Part shown: one piece after another, positions 6,287 to 6,370 of the stretch
Numbering within the stretch: the stretch's first letter is position 1
How the letters are laid out: every line of letters starts with the position of its first letter
From: an uncultured Gammaproteobacteria bacterium
GTDB taxonomy: Bacteria > Pseudomonadota > Gammaproteobacteria > Arenicellales > Poriferihabitantaceae
Direction of reading: 5' to 3'
Assembly: GCA_938021685.1 (NCBI GenBank)
Contig: CALIFM010000150.1
Location: 1 to 6,370, forward strand
DNA length: 6,370 nt
Position numbers and translations under genes: made by a program
Notes under the pieces: model-generated
Told to the model about the DNA's origin: nothing
What the model saw: only the letters and a program-made list of their open reading frames with translations
The model's database searches: none

Positions 6287-6370
6287 ATGCGGTTACAAGT
6301 TGCTCCTATTGCTGAAACTGGCAAATTGATTGCTGAAAGCGTTGCTTATTTGGGGCGTCACTTTTTAGGG
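6287..6370 (+). CDS. Possible start of a rightward gene, unknown function (28 codons, cut by window edge)
   Basis: From the ATG at 6287 the frame stays open for 28 codons to the window edge, and G/C content rises clearly compared with the preceding non-coding DNA. The peptide begins MRLQVAPIAETGKLIAES and looks helical and amphipathic, with IAET and IAES seven residues apart. The same frame is open back to 6173, but no ATG, GTG or TTG occurs in that extension, so ATG 6287 is the natural start. There is no Shine-Dalgarno sequence. No signal peptide or known motif is seen and I do not recognise the family. If real, the gene is divergent from the acyltransferase operon and shares its upstream region. 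It could also be a chance open frame. Confidence 0.4.
   Translation, partial: MRLQVAPIAETGKLIAESVAYLGRHFLG

Overview
The window carries one leftward (minus-strand) gene cluster of at least four genes, preceded by about 430 bases of AT-rich non-coding DNA and, at the far right edge, the possible start of a rightward gene. Protein similarity (AlgI/AlgJ-type acyltransferase parts, a proteobacterial-style demethylase-like flavoenzyme) and moderate base composition suggest a gammaproteobacterium, possibly a marine or environmental one. This is an inference from family resemblance; no taxonomic marker gene is present.

Layout in transcription order (right to left): (1) 5860-4367, an MBOAT membrane O-acyltransferase of the AlgI/DltB type; (2) 4364-2313, a five-pass membrane protein that ends in a periplasmic AlgJ/AlgX-type SGNH domain and also has an extra extracytoplasmic N-terminal domain; (3) 2296-227, a two-domain flavoprotein of the trimethylamine dehydrogenase / 2,4-dienoyl-CoA reductase class, closest by eye to the subgroup annotated as N-methylproline demethylase-like; (4) 208 to beyond position 1, the N-terminus of an exported protein I do not recognise. 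The gaps between the genes are only 2, 16 and 18 bases, so they very probably form one operon that continues past the left edge.

Genes 1 and 2 make functional sense together. The MBOAT protein passes an acyl group (most likely acetyl) from the cytoplasm across the inner membrane, and the SGNH domain places it on a polysaccharide in the periplasm. No glycosyltransferase or polymerase lies in the window, so the polymer is unknown and calling this alginate acetylation would be unjustified. The flavoenzyme is an odd partner: its family works in the cytoplasm on small amines or enoyl-CoA-type substrates and has no obvious part in glycan acetylation. It also departs from trimethylamine dehydrogenase at a cluster-ligand cysteine and at a catalytic tyrosine.

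The stretch upstream of the operon (5861-6286) has no convincing gene but contains two good inverted repeats, at 5883-5904 and 5998-6015, which are candidate regulatory sites. None of the starts in the window has a recognisable Shine-Dalgarno sequence. I saw no RNA gene, insertion sequence, CRISPR array or clear sigma-70 promoter.
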